64,000 bases of DNA from Gammaproteobacteria bacterium (lineage in GTDB: Bacteria; Pseudomonadota; Gammaproteobacteria; Steroidobacterales; Steroidobacteraceae), in NCBI GenBank assembly GCA_025358295.1, contig JANYJY010000062.1:42623-106622 (forward strand). The letters are read 5' to 3'. Both the position numbers and the translations under genes were made by a program. Each line of letters begins with the position of its first letter. The stretch's first letter is position 1. Positions 26,827 to 35,514 of this stretch are shown here, piece by piece. Under the pieces are notes generated by a model. The model did not search any database and was not told the DNA's origin. It saw only the letters and a program-made list of their open reading frames with translations.

Positions 26827-28211
26827 GGCGAGGATTTCTCAGGAATGGGGTCATGCCAAGTCTCACCCTCATTGACGATGTCACTCGCCGCCGCGGGCCC
26901 CCAAGTGCCGCAGGCGTATGCCTGCACAGGGGGAGGTGCCGTTAACACGGGATCCACCACCCGCCAGGCAGCTTCCACGCAATCGTCCTGGGTGAACAGA
27001 GAAGTGTCGCCGCGGATGGCGTCTCCGAGCAGTCGCTCGTAGGGAGATTTTTCAGTCCCAGAGTGATGGCGGGCGACCAATTCCACGGGCTCCCCGCGCA
27101 TCTGTTCGCCGATCTGCTTTACCAAGGCACCCTCGCTGATCACCACTTCGGGACTCAAGCGAAGCCGGAAATAATTGCGTGGCATGATTTCATCGGTGCC
27201 GAAGATCGAGAGCGGCGGGCGCTTGAGAGTAACGGTCACCTCCGTGGCGCTGATGGGCAGGCACTTGCCCGTGCGTATGTAGAACGGCACGTCCGCCCAG
27301 CGCCACGTGTCGATGAACAACCGCAGGGCGGCGAAGGTTTCGATCTGCGAACTCTCGGCCACGCCCGCTTCATTGCGATAGCCCTCGAATTGGCCGCGCA
27401 CCACTTCCTCGGGCCTAAGCGGCCGCATCGCGCGGAACAAACGCAATTTCTCCGCCTGCATGGCCTCGGGTTCGTGACCGGCCGGAGCATCCATCGCCAG
27501 CAGCGCAATCACTTGCAATAAATGGTTCTGCACCACATCGCGGATGGCGCCCACTTCCTCGTAGAAGGCGCCGCGGCCTTGCACGCCGAATTCCTCGGCC
27601 ATCGTGATCTGCACATCTTTGACGAAGTGGCGATTCCAGATCGGCTCGAGAAATGTATTGGCGAATCGGAAATAAAGCAGATTTTGGACCGCTTCCTTGC
27701 CCAGATAATGATCGATGCGAAAGATCGCCGGCTCTGAAAACACCTCGTGCAGGGTGCGATCGAGCGACTGTGCCGTCGCAAGGTCTCGCCCAAAGGGCTT
27801 CTCGACGATGACTCGAGCGTGCTCGGCACAACCGGAGCGGGCAAGCCCTTGGATAACGCTGGCAAACAAGCTCGGAGGAATCGCCAGGTAGTGGATGGGC
27901 CGCGTCGCGGCTCCCAGCGCTTGCTTCAATTTCGCGAATGTCGCCGGATCTGCGTAGTCACCGTCCACGTAGCGCATTTGCGCGGCCAGTGTCTCGAAAC
28001 TAGCGGCGTCGAAGTCGCCGCTCTGTTGCACGCTGTCGCGCGCGCGCTGTATGAGCTTGTCCAGGGTCCAGCCGGCCCGAGCCATGCCGATAATCGGAAT
28101 ATTCAGGCCACTTCGTCGCACCATGGCATACAGGGCCGGGAAGATTTTCTTGTAGGCAAGATCGCCGGTGGCGCCGAAGAAGACGAAGGCATCGGAATCG
28201 GTGCTGGCCAT
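26820..28211 (-). CDS. zwf: Glucose-6-phosphate 1-dehydrogenase
   Basis: First enzyme of the oxidative pentose phosphate pathway. The nucleotide-binding motif [17 protein letters not shown] lies at the N terminus, [11 protein letters not shown] in the middle, and the substrate-binding [15 protein letters not shown] near residue 165. The length is 463 residues, slightly shorter than E. coli Zwf. The ATG follows directly on the cbpM stop, and its 3' end overlaps the HAD gene by 7 bases. It is transcribed with cbpA/cbpM upstream, probably from the promoter before cbpA. The cofactor (NADP or NAD) is not settled by the motif. Confidence 0.97.
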   Translation of the reverse strand: MASTDSDAFVFFGATGDLAYKKIFPALYAMVRRSGLNIPIIGMARAGWTLDKLIQRARDSVQQSGDFDAASFETLAAQMRYVDGDYADPATFAKLKQALGAATRPIHYLAIPPSLFASVIQGLARSGCAEHARVIVEKPFGRDLATAQSLDRTLHEVFSEPAIFRIDHYLGKEAVQNLLYFRFANTFLEPIWNRHFVKDVQITMAEEFGVQGRGAFYEEVGAIRDVVQNHLLQVIALLAMDAPAGHEPEAMQAEKLRLFRAMRPLRPEEVVRGQFEGYRNEAGVAESSQIETFAALRLFIDTWRWADVPFYIRTGKCLPISATEVTVTLKRPPLSIFGTDEIMPRNYFRLRLSPEVVISEGALVKQIGEQMRGEPVELVARHHSGTEKSPYERLLGDAIRGDTSLFTQDDCVEAAWRVVDPVLTAPPPVQAYACGTWGPAAASDIVNEGETWHDPIPEKSSPC

Positions 28212-28523
28212 TCAGAGTGTCGCCTGTAGTTTGCGCCGCAATCGTTCCAGCTCTTCCATCAGCTCAATCGCCAGCGCGACGCCTGCCAGATTGAGCTCGA
28301 GATCTCGCTCCAGCCGCAGTGCGAGACGGGTGCGCCGAAGTGCGGCGCCGCTGAAGCGCCATTCGGTCGACGTTGACTCGACGACGTTCAATACGCCTTC
28401 GTGTACGAATTCCACGATGTGCCGCTCGTCTACGGCGCACATGCGGCTCAAATCCTCGATGGTGAGCATCACCGATTCCTCGAAAATGGCGCCGTGCAGC
28501 GCCTGTTGATTCGATGCAGACAT
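28212..28523 (-). CDS. cbpM: Chaperone modulator CbpM
   Basis: A 103-residue MerR-like protein that in E. coli binds the J-domain of CbpA and inhibits it. Visible are LTIEDLSRMCAVDERHIVEFVHEGV, resembling a MerR-type helix-turn-helix, and a C-terminal helix ELMEELERLRRKLQ. The gene is directly downstream of cbpA (6 bases apart) and directly upstream of zwf (no gap). This is the normal cbpAM pair, unusually continued into pentose phosphate genes. Confidence 0.9.
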   Translation of the reverse strand: MSASNQQALHGAIFEESVMLTIEDLSRMCAVDERHIVEFVHEGVLNVVESTSTEWRFSGAALRRTRLALRLERDLELNLAGVALAIELMEELERLRRKLQATL

Positions 28524-28529
28524 GATGTC

Positions 28530-29471
28530 TTACACTCCCAAGTTCGCACGCGGATTGAAGGGCAGGGCTGCGGCCATGGCTGCGTACGCGGCTTTCGCCT
28601 TGTCGTCATCGGCTGCCGGCAGGGCGACCTGCACGATGACATAAAAGTCGCCGGGCGGGGAGGCGGGAACACCTCGACCCTTGAGCCGCAATTTGCCGCC
28701 GGCTCGCGAGCCAGCGGGAATTTTCAGCTCAACCGCTCCCGTCGGCGTCGGCGTCTTCACCATGGCACCGAGTGCGGCCTCCCACGGTGCAATGGGCAGG
28801 TCGAGGTATAAATCGCGCCCGTCGATTCTATACAAGGGGTGCGGTTGAAATTCGACCTCGATGAATAGATCACCAGGGGTCCCCTCGCCGGGAAGTCGCG
28901 CTCCCTGGCCCGCCAATCGAATGTTCTGACCCGCGAGGATGCCCTTTGGCACTTGCACATTGAGGACGCGTTCCTTCGTCACCAGTCTACCGTCGCTGTC
29001 GATCTCGGGAATTCGTAACGTGAGCTGCCGGGGTCCGCCGAGCAGAGTGGCATCGAGGTCCAGAAGAACCCTCGCATGATGGTCCTCGCCGCGGCCAGGG
29101 TGGCGCGCGCCGTGCCGGCCGGCCGTACCCGCGCGGCCCTGCGCTCCGAATAGCGATTCAAAGAAGTCGCTGTAGCTGGAATCTCGGCTGCCGGTACCGC
29201 TGAACTGAAATCCGGATCCCCAGTCGGGCGGCGGCCTGAAATCCTCGCCGGCCGAACGCCCCTGCCCGAGCTGATCGTAGGCGGCGCGTTTCTCGGGGCT
29301 TTTGAGCACTTCGTAGGCTTCGCCGACTTCTTTGAAGTGGGCTTCGGCGTCCTTTTCCTTGCTCACGTCGGGATGATATTTGCGGGCGAGCTTGCGATAG
29401 GCCTGCTTGATCTGTGTCTCCGTGGCGTCTCGCGCCACACCCATGACCTTGTAGTAGTCCTTGAACTCCAT
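28530..29471 (-). CDS. cbpA: Curved-DNA-binding DnaJ-like co-chaperone CbpA
   Basis: DnaJ-type co-chaperone of Hsp70, also a nucleoid-associated protein in E. coli. It has the J-domain at residues 1-70 (MEFKDYYKVMGV, RKYHPDVSKEKDAEAHFKEV with the HPD motif), a Gly/Ser/Phe-rich linker (about 75-120), then C-terminal beta domains I and II (VQVPKGILAGQNIRLAGQG; APWEAALGAMVKTP). The zinc-finger domain of DnaJ is absent, as expected for CbpA. ATG 29471 is chosen over the GTG at 29483 in the track because it matches the CbpA N terminus. It is the first gene of the operon, with a promoter candidate about 40 bases upstream. Confidence 0.94.
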   Translation of the reverse strand: MEFKDYYKVMGVARDATETQIKQAYRKLARKYHPDVSKEKDAEAHFKEVGEAYEVLKSPEKRAAYDQLGQGRSAGEDFRPPPDWGSGFQFSGTGSRDSSYSDFFESLFGAQGRAGTAGRHGARHPGRGEDHHARVLLDLDATLLGGPRQLTLRIPEIDSDGRLVTKERVLNVQVPKGILAGQNIRLAGQGARLPGEGTPGDLFIEVEFQPHPLYRIDGRDLYLDLPIAPWEAALGAMVKTPTPTGAVELKIPAGSRAGGKLRLKGRGVPASPPGDFYVIVQVALPAADDDKAKAAYAAMAAALPFNPRANLGV

Positions 29472-29510
29472 CGTACCCGCCACTACGCAGCAATCGCGAA
29501 GAAGACAAGG

Positions 29511-29538
29511 ATACTATGCGTGGCACTCCACTGATCAA
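29511..29538 (-). promoter_or_regulatory. Candidate promoter of the cbpA-cbpM-zwf-HAD-tal-pgm operon
   Basis: On the minus strand, TTGATC (29538-29533) and TAGTAT (29516-29511) are separated by 16 bases, a fair sigma-70 pair. Transcription would start near 29504 and leave a leader of about 33 bases before the cbpA ATG. No clear sigma-32 or sigma-54 element was seen. Confidence 0.45.
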
Positions 29539-29584
29539 TTATCCCATGCCGGCGACTTGCCACATTGCGGTTGAGTAACACAGG

Positions 29585-30946
29585 TTACAATTGGTATGCC
29601 ACGGTCAACAGCAGCCCCTCGCCGATATCGCGCCATAAGCCCGGCGCGCGGCCGTCAAAAGGCCGCGCGTCCGGGATGAGCGCTTCAATCCATGCGGCCA
29701 GCCAATCGATTTCTCGCTCGCCGTAGAAAACGACGGCGCATTCATAGTTGAGCAGCAGGCTGCGCGAATCAAGATTGACCGACCCGGACAAAGCGAACGA
29801 CTCGTCGTACACCACGGCCTTAGCGTGGATCATGTAGGGCAGTAAGTGGATTCTGACGCCCGCGGCGCTCAGTGCACGCAGGGCGCGATTGCGGGCAAAA
29901 TCCGCCAAGCGATGGTTCGACACCGCGGGAACGCACAAGTCGATTGTCACGCCGCGGTGCGCTGCCAAGCGCATGGCCGTTTCCAGGCTGACGTCCGGCA
30001 CGAAATAGGGAGTCACGGCGAGCATGCGATCACGCACGTGGTAGCAGGCATCGATCAACAGCGCGTGCACGGTATCTTCCGCCTGGTCCGGCCCGCTGGG
30101 GAGAAACTGAGCCCGGCCGCCCGCGGGCGATGGCTGAGGCTGGACCGGTGGTGGAGGCGCGGGCCGGCCACCGGCGGCAACCCAATCGGCTTCGAATTGA
30201 GCCGCGGCGGCGGCGGCCACCTGGCCCTCCAAATCGAAGCTGAGATCGCGCCAGGGCATTGCGCCGTTGAGTCCGATGAAGTACTCCGCGGCGATGTTTC
30301 TGCCACCCGCCCAGAGCCGCGCCGCATCGGCGATGGCCATTTTGCGGTGATTGCGCAGATTGCGCGGACCTTGAGTCTTGCGCGCGAGCAAGGGGCTGAA
30401 GATCAGGGTTTCGACACCGGCACCGTTCAATTCGCGGAAGCACGAGCGCGGCAATTGCAGCGCACCGACGCCGTCGATGAGCAAGCGGACCTGCACTCCG
30501 GCTCGGGCGCGCTCCATCATGCGCTGCATCGCCTCCCTGCCGAATGCATCATTGCCGAGAATATACGTACAGATATCCAGCCGGCGAGTCGAGCTGACCA
30601 TGACGGCGAACAGGGCGGATGCGGATTCGTTGCCATCCTGATGCAGGCGAACCGCGGAGGGCGCGCTGGGCGCCAATCCGAAACTCGCGATCAAGTCCTC
30701 GGCCCAGTGTTCGCATTCGGAGTGAACTCCAGACCACCCAAGTACCTTGCGCGCGAGTTTGCGACGGCCGAAGAAGAGATACGTGGGCAGGGCAAAATAG
30801 GGCACGGCGATCATCCCTAAAATCCACGCGATGGCAATCGACGGCGGACGGCGTTCGCGCTCCACCCGGGTCGTCAGGACGTACACGAGCACACTGAGTA
30901 CCACGACCAGTGAATGGACGGTGATTCGCGGATACCAGGCGTTCAT
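29585..30946 (-). CDS. Phospholipase D family protein, cardiolipin-synthase-like
   Basis: Two HKD motifs are visible: HRKMAIAD at about residue 200 and HAKAVVYD at about residue 380, each followed by the G(G/S)xN element (WAGGRN, LSGSVNLDSRS). Two N-terminal membrane segments (HSLVVVLSVLVYVLT and IAIAWILGMIAVPYFALPTYLFFG) form the PLDc_N region. Together these fit cardiolipin synthase A-type enzymes that join two phosphatidylglycerols at the inner membrane. ATG 30946 gives 453 residues; the track start at 30994 lies within nnr. It is 10 bases after nnr and probably cotranscribed. Other phosphatidyltransfer reactions are possible. Confidence 0.85.
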   Translation of the reverse strand: MNAWYPRITVHSLVVVLSVLVYVLTTRVERERRPPSIAIAWILGMIAVPYFALPTYLFFGRRKLARKVLGWSGVHSECEHWAEDLIASFGLAPSAPSAVRLHQDGNESASALFAVMVSSTRRLDICTYILGNDAFGREAMQRMMERARAGVQVRLLIDGVGALQLPRSCFRELNGAGVETLIFSPLLARKTQGPRNLRNHRKMAIADAARLWAGGRNIAAEYFIGLNGAMPWRDLSFDLEGQVAAAAAAQFEADWVAAGGRPAPPPPVQPQPSPAGGRAQFLPSGPDQAEDTVHALLIDACYHVRDRMLAVTPYFVPDVSLETAMRLAAHRGVTIDLCVPAVSNHRLADFARNRALRALSAAGVRIHLLPYMIHAKAVVYDESFALSGSVNLDSRSLLLNYECAVVFYGEREIDWLAAWIEALIPDARPFDGRAPGLWRDIGEGLLLTVAYQL

Positions 30947-30956
30947 CGGCGAGATC

Positions 30957-32432
30957 TCAATTGCAGTCCAGGCCACGAAGCACGGCGGGCACAAGGTCGG
31001 GCAGGTCCTCCGCCATCAAACCCGGGCCAAAGGCCGCTGCCGCTGCGCCGTGAATCCAAACGCCGGCTGCTGCCGCCGGATATGCGTCCATGCCCTGTGC
31101 AAGCAGTCCCAGAATCAAACCGCCGAGAACGTCGCCGGAACCGGCCGTGGCCAAATTCGCTGGGGCATTCGTGTTGACGATGGCGCGGCCGTCGGGTGCG
31201 GCAACGACAGTGTCGGCCCCTTTCAACACGATAACCGCGCCGCTGCGGCGTGCCGCGGCGCGAGCGCGAACCAACTTGCTGCCGGTGACGTCGAATAACC
31301 TGCCGAATTCTCCTTCATGCGGGGTCAGTACGCAGGGACCACGAATGGCCAGTTTGAGTTCATCCGTTCGCGAGGCGAAGACGCTGATCGCGTCTGCGTC
31401 GAGCAGCACGGGCCGCCCGGTCTCCAAGATCTCGAACGCGGCACCGCGGGTGATTTCATTGACGCCGGCTCCGGGCCCGATCAGAAATGCGGTGTAGCGG
31501 GAGTCGCCGAGCAGGCGCGCCAAGTCGTCGGGCTGCGCCAGGGGCTGGACCATGATGCTGGTCAGCGCGGCGGCATAGATGGAAAAGGCCGCTTGCGGTA
31601 CCGCGATGGTCGTGAGCCCGGCGCCGATGCGCGCCGCGGCGCGCGCCGCCATTCGGGCCGCACCGGTCATGGGATAACCGCCGCATAACAACGCATGTCC
31701 CCGTGTGTACTTATTGCCGGCGGCCTTTGCGCTCGGCAACTGTGCTCGCCACGCATGCGGATCGTTCTCCCAGGTGTCGATTCCCAAGGATCCGAATACT
31801 GCGGAGGGGATGCCGATGTCTGCGACCACGACTTCGCCGCATAATTCTCGCCCCGGCAACAGCACATGTGCCGGCTTTTTGCGCGCGAAGGTGACGGTGC
31901 AAGCCGCCGGCGCGGCGCCCACATTCTCGCCGCTGTCGCCCATCACTCCGCTCGGAACATCGATGGCGACAAGCGGCAGGCTACGTTGTGCGACAGCCGA
32001 CAGAATGGCGGCCACCGGTGGATCCAGCGGCCGATTCAGGCCCGATCCAAATAGCGCGTCGACGACTAGCGCGGCTCCCTCGAGCGCCGCCGGCGCCACG
32101 GCCTCGATGGCGCCCTGCCATCGCGATGCGTGGAGTTGTGCATCGCCACGAAGATCCCGCCGATCACCGAGCAGGGCAACACGCACTGGCCAGGCGGATC
32201 GTGCAAGCACCGCGGCCGCAACAAAGCCGTCTCCGCCATTGTTTCCCGGCCCGCACAGGACGGTCACGGGTCGTGGCGACCAACGCCGCATGATCTCCAG
32301 CGCGACGGCGTTGCCCGCATTCTGCATCAGTACCGATCCAGCCGTTCCTGCGGCGATTGCCCCGCGATCGGCCTCGGTCATTTGTGCGACGCTCAGCAGT
32401 GCGAATGGATCCAGGCCGCTTTCATCCGTCAA
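30957..32432 (-). CDS. nnr: Bifunctional NAD(P)HX epimerase / ADP-dependent NAD(P)HX dehydratase
   Basis: Metabolite-repair enzyme restoring hydrated NAD(P)H. The N-terminal YjeF_N epimerase domain (about 1-210) has the nucleotide loop CGPGNNGGDGFVAA. The C-terminal ribokinase-like dehydratase domain (about 230-490) has VLTPHEGEFGRLF and the catalytic anion-hole motif TAGSGDVLGGLILGL. TTG 32432 overlaps the stop of the upstream reductase (TTGA) and gives the usual 491 residues; the track ORF starts earlier, inside that gene. It lies near the NADPH-producing zwf/gnd locus. In many bacteria nnr neighbours tsaE, which is not seen here. Confidence 0.95.
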   Translation of the reverse strand: MTDESGLDPFALLSVAQMTEADRGAIAAGTAGSVLMQNAGNAVALEIMRRWSPRPVTVLCGPGNNGGDGFVAAAVLARSAWPVRVALLGDRRDLRGDAQLHASRWQGAIEAVAPAALEGAALVVDALFGSGLNRPLDPPVAAILSAVAQRSLPLVAIDVPSGVMGDSGENVGAAPAACTVTFARKKPAHVLLPGRELCGEVVVADIGIPSAVFGSLGIDTWENDPHAWRAQLPSAKAAGNKYTRGHALLCGGYPMTGAARMAARAAARIGAGLTTIAVPQAAFSIYAAALTSIMVQPLAQPDDLARLLGDSRYTAFLIGPGAGVNEITRGAAFEILETGRPVLLDADAISVFASRTDELKLAIRGPCVLTPHEGEFGRLFDVTGSKLVRARAAARRSGAVIVLKGADTVVAAPDGRAIVNTNAPANLATAGSGDVLGGLILGLLAQGMDAYPAAAAGVWIHGAAAAAFGPGLMAEDLPDLVPAVLRGLDCN

Positions 32433-33508
32433 GCGCAGACTCCGTGTGCTTCCTCGAGGCTGACCACGAGTTTGCCGAAATTTCTGCCTTCCAGCAGCCC
32501 CAAGAATGCCTGCGGCGCATTTTCCAATCCCAGCACGATGTCTTCGCGATACTTGATGCGCCGCTCGCGCAGCCACGCCTGCATCGAGGCGAGAAATTCC
32601 TCGAAGCGATTTCCAAAGTCATCGTAGATGATGAAACCGCGCACCGTGATTCGCTTGACCAGAATGGTTCGCATCAAGGTCAGGGCCCACTCCGCTTCGG
32701 CAGGCTTTGCGTCCGCGCTGTAGTGCGCGATGAGGCCGCACACCGGCACTCTCGCGTGAGCATTGAGCAAGGGTAGGACTGCGCGAAATACTTTGCCGCC
32801 GACATTCTCGAAGTACACGTCGATGCCGGCGGGACAGGCCGCCGCCAGCAATTCGGCCAACTGCGGCGAGTGATGATCGAGGCAGGCATCGAATCCCAAT
32901 TCGCCGACCGCCCAGCGGCATTTCTCCGGGCCGCCGGCAATGCCTACCACGCGGCATCCCTTTAACTTGGCGATTTGCCCGACGATGGAGCCCACCGCTC
33001 CGGTGGCGGCGGCGACGACCACCGTTTGTCCCGGCTGCGGTTTGCCGATCTCGAGCAATCCCATATATGCCGTGAAACCGGTCATGCCGAGAATGCCGAG
33101 TGCCCAGGACAGACGCGTCAATCCGGGAGGAAGGGCGGTGAGATCATTACCGTTGGATACGGCATATTCCTGCCATCCGCATTGTGCCAATACCAGATCG
33201 CCGTTCCGATACGCCGGATTCAACGAGGACTCGATGCGTGCGACTGTCTGTCCCGTCATGACGTCGCCGATGGCGACCGGCGCCGCGTAAGAAGGAGCAT
33301 CGCTCATGCGGCCGCGCATATAGGGGTCGAGCGACAGCCAGAGCGTGCGCAGCAGCACCTCGCCTGGGGCAGGCTCGGGTATCGGCGCTGTCTCCAGCCG
33401 GAAACAGGCCAGTGTCACACCAGGGTGCGGGCGTTGCGCCAAGACGATGCGTCGGTGGGCCGCCCCGCGGATGGCCGCCCCGCGTTGGGCCGCTAATTTG
33501 CTCGTCAT
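32429..33508 (-). CDS. NADP-dependent oxidoreductase, MDR superfamily (CurA/leukotriene B4 dehydrogenase-like)
   Basis: Zinc-free medium-chain reductase that typically reduces the double bond of alpha,beta-unsaturated ketones or aldehydes. Marks are LWLSLDPYMRGRMSD near residue 60, ILGMTGFTAYMGLLEIGKPQ, the Rossmann loop AAATGAVGSIVGQIAKLKG near 175, FENVGGKVF and VRGFIIYDDF. At 359 residues it has a slightly extended N terminus (TSKLAAQRGAAIRGA) relative to the 335-345 usual in the family. Its stop overlaps the nnr start by four bases, so the two are probably cotranscribed. Substrate unknown. Confidence 0.9.
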   Translation of the reverse strand: MTSKLAAQRGAAIRGAAHRRIVLAQRPHPGVTLACFRLETAPIPEPAPGEVLLRTLWLSLDPYMRGRMSDAPSYAAPVAIGDVMTGQTVARIESSLNPAYRNGDLVLAQCGWQEYAVSNGNDLTALPPGLTRLSWALGILGMTGFTAYMGLLEIGKPQPGQTVVVAAATGAVGSIVGQIAKLKGCRVVGIAGGPEKCRWAVGELGFDACLDHHSPQLAELLAAACPAGIDVYFENVGGKVFRAVLPLLNAHARVPVCGLIAHYSADAKPAEAEWALTLMRTILVKRITVRGFIIYDDFGNRFEEFLASMQAWLRERRIKYREDIVLGLENAPQAFLGLLEGRNFGKLVVSLEEAHGVCA

Positions 33509-33525
33509 CCGTTGCTCCGCTTCGT

Positions 33526-34221
33526 TCAGATCAGGCTACCGGCAATGGTTCCGACAAGGCTGGTAATCGCCATCGCCAGCGCGCTCCAAAACGTCACGCG
33601 CAACGCCCCGGCGCGCATATCGGCACCACCCACCTTGGCCGACCATCCGCCGAGAACGAGCAAGCACAGAAGGGATACGACCACGATGGCAATCATCCGA
33701 TAGGACTCCGGTGACCAGGCCGCCACCAGCAGGGGTAAAACGGCACCCGTCGCGAAGCTGCCGGCCGAGGCCAATGCCGCCTGCAAGGGCTGCGCCCGGG
33801 AAACCGCGGATAGCCCCAGTTCGTCGCGTGCATGCGAGCCCAGCGCATCGTGCGCCATGAGCTGCGCGGCAACCTGCTCGGCGAGTTTCGTGTCCAGTCC
33901 CCGGCGCACGTAGATTTCGCTGAGTTCACGCCGCTCACCCGCGAAATCGACTTCGAGTTCGGCTCGCTCCTGTGCCAGAGCGGCGGCTTCGCTATCCGCC
34001 TGCGAATGCACCGACACGTATTCTCCCGTCGCCATCGACATGGCACCCGCGACTAGGGCAGCGGTGCCGCTAAGGAGGATGCCCGATCGTGAGGCATGCG
34101 CTGCGGCGACGCCCAAAATCAAACTCGCGGTGGAGACGATGCCGTCGTTGGCGCCCAGGACGCTGGCGCGCAACCACCCGACACCGTTGAGTGTGTGGCG
34201 CTCATGACTACGTAGACGCAT
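33526..34221 (-). CDS. VIT1/CCC1 family membrane protein
   Basis: Predicted metal (iron/manganese) transporter of the vacuolar iron transporter family. The first helix has the signature GANDGIVSTASLILGVAAA, with ALVAGAMSMATGEYVSVHSQAD following. A central cytoplasmic helical segment rich in charged residues (AELEVDFAGERRELSEIY) lies between helices 2 and 3, the place of the metal-binding domain. Three C-terminal helices complete the five expected. The length is 231 residues with an ATG start. It is 17 bases upstream of the reductase gene and 15 bases downstream of the small PLDc_N gene. Confidence 0.9.
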   Translation of the reverse strand: MRLRSHERHTLNGVGWLRASVLGANDGIVSTASLILGVAAAHASRSGILLSGTAALVAGAMSMATGEYVSVHSQADSEAAALAQERAELEVDFAGERRELSEIYVRRGLDTKLAEQVAAQLMAHDALGSHARDELGLSAVSRAQPLQAALASAGSFATGAVLPLLVAAWSPESYRMIAIVVVSLLCLLVLGGWSAKVGGADMRAGALRVTFWSALAMAITSLVGTIAGSLI

Positions 34222-34236
34222 GCCCGCGCCTCGATT

Positions 34237-34419
34237 CTAGGCTTTGCCGGTCTTGGGCCCGAGAAAATACCAAAGAATGAATCCCAGCACGGGGAGAATG
34301 ATGACCAGGACCGTCCAAAGAACCTTCTTGCCCGTATCCGCGGCGCTTTGAAAGATATTGACGATCGCCCAGACGTCGGCGATCAGTACCACAAGACCGA
34401 ACAGACCTTGGTATTGCAT
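34237..34419 (-). CDS. Small PLDc_N-domain membrane protein
   Basis: A 60-residue protein with two hydrophobic segments (LFGLVVLIADVWAIVNIF and VLWTVLVIILPVLGFILWYFLGP), the typical form of a stand-alone phospholipase-D-nuclease N-terminal (PLDc_N) domain. The ATG at 34419 has AGGATAAG ahead of it. Function of such stand-alone proteins is not known; they resemble the membrane anchor seen in cardiolipin synthases, one of which is encoded 3 kb away. Confidence 0.85.
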   Translation of the reverse strand: MQYQGLFGLVVLIADVWAIVNIFQSAADTGKKVLWTVLVIILPVLGFILWYFLGPKTGKA

Positions 34420-34541
34420 TTCTTATCCTCGCTGTTATGGCGTAGGGCGCTACGCTACACCCGTTTGAATCCCTTGCGAACGCGTAATACTGCTCCATAC
34501 CCCGCCCGATTGACAACGCCGGCGTGCCGGGCGTGCGGCCG

Positions 34542-35288
34542 TTACACGATCAACAGTATCCCCGCGATGCCGCTCAGCGCCAGGACCAACCTTTCAAAAA
34601 ACTGTTGATTGATCTTCAGCAATAACCGTCGGCCAATGAGCGCACCCAGCAGCACCGCCGGCGCCAGCATCAGGTTGAATTTGAAGCTTTCTGCGGTGAT
34701 CAAGCCGAGGCTCACCATGAAGGGCACTTTGAACAAATTCAGTGCCATGAAAAATACCGCTGCCGTGCCCACGAATTGCATCTTCGGCAGCCGCATCGCG
34801 ACCAAGTAAATCGCCATCAGCGGACCTGCGGCGTTGGCTACCAGGGTGACGAATCCGGTGGTGATGCCAAGGGCGGCCGCTAGCATCCAGTGCCAGCCTC
34901 CCGCGGTCTCCTCGGCTTGCACCCGCATGTATCGCCGCCAATAGCTCAAGGCGCACAAGCAAACGATGATCACGCCGATCATGGTCCGCGTGGTTCTATC
35001 GGAGATGTGACCCAGCGCGAAATATCCAAGCACTACGCCGGCCGCAGTCCAGGGCATGAGTTTCCACAGGTAGCGCCACTGTGTATGCGTCCGATAGGCC
35101 AAGACGGCGACGCAATCGCCGAATATCAAGAGCGGCAACACCAGGCCGCTGGCTTGTTTGCTGCTGGGAAATACATGCGTAAATAGGGCAACCGATAGAA
35201 TGCTAAGCCCGGTGATGCCGGCCTTCGAAATGCCGACCATTACGGCGCCGAGTACGGCGCATATCCATTGCAGGGGTTCCGTTATCAT
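34542..35288 (-). CDS. TSUP-family membrane transporter (TauE/SafE)
   Basis: Eight-helix inner-membrane protein of the sulfite exporter TauE/SafE family. AVMVGISKAGITGLSILSV at the N terminus is the typical first repeat, with the second repeat in ALGITTGFVTLVANAAGPLMAIY and a C-terminal LLGALIGRRLLLKI. ATG 35288 (MITEPLQWICAVLGA) gives 248 residues; the track start at 35309 adds seven residues. The substrate (sulfite, sulfonate, thiosulfate or other organic anions) is unknown. A 122-base gap separates it from the PLDc_N gene downstream. Confidence 0.9.
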   Translation of the reverse strand: MITEPLQWICAVLGAVMVGISKAGITGLSILSVALFTHVFPSSKQASGLVLPLLIFGDCVAVLAYRTHTQWRYLWKLMPWTAAGVVLGYFALGHISDRTTRTMIGVIIVCLCALSYWRRYMRVQAEETAGGWHWMLAAALGITTGFVTLVANAAGPLMAIYLVAMRLPKMQFVGTAAVFFMALNLFKVPFMVSLGLITAESFKFNLMLAPAVLLGALIGRRLLLKINQQFFERLVLALSGIAGILLIV

Positions 35289-35514
35289 GGCAGGCAGCTT
35301 ACCGCGCACGCCGGCAATTCATATGTCCATCTTGTACCGAGAGAACGCCGAACCGGCGGTTTCTACCCCGCCCCTCGACGGGGACGTCAGAGCCGACGCG
35401 GCGGTAATCTGCGGTGGGATTACCGTGCTGACCTGCCTGGGCTACAACGGCCGCGGTGTCGCCATAGGTACGGCAATGGGCGCTGCAGGGATTTTATCGG
35501 TTTCCAGGCCCGGT

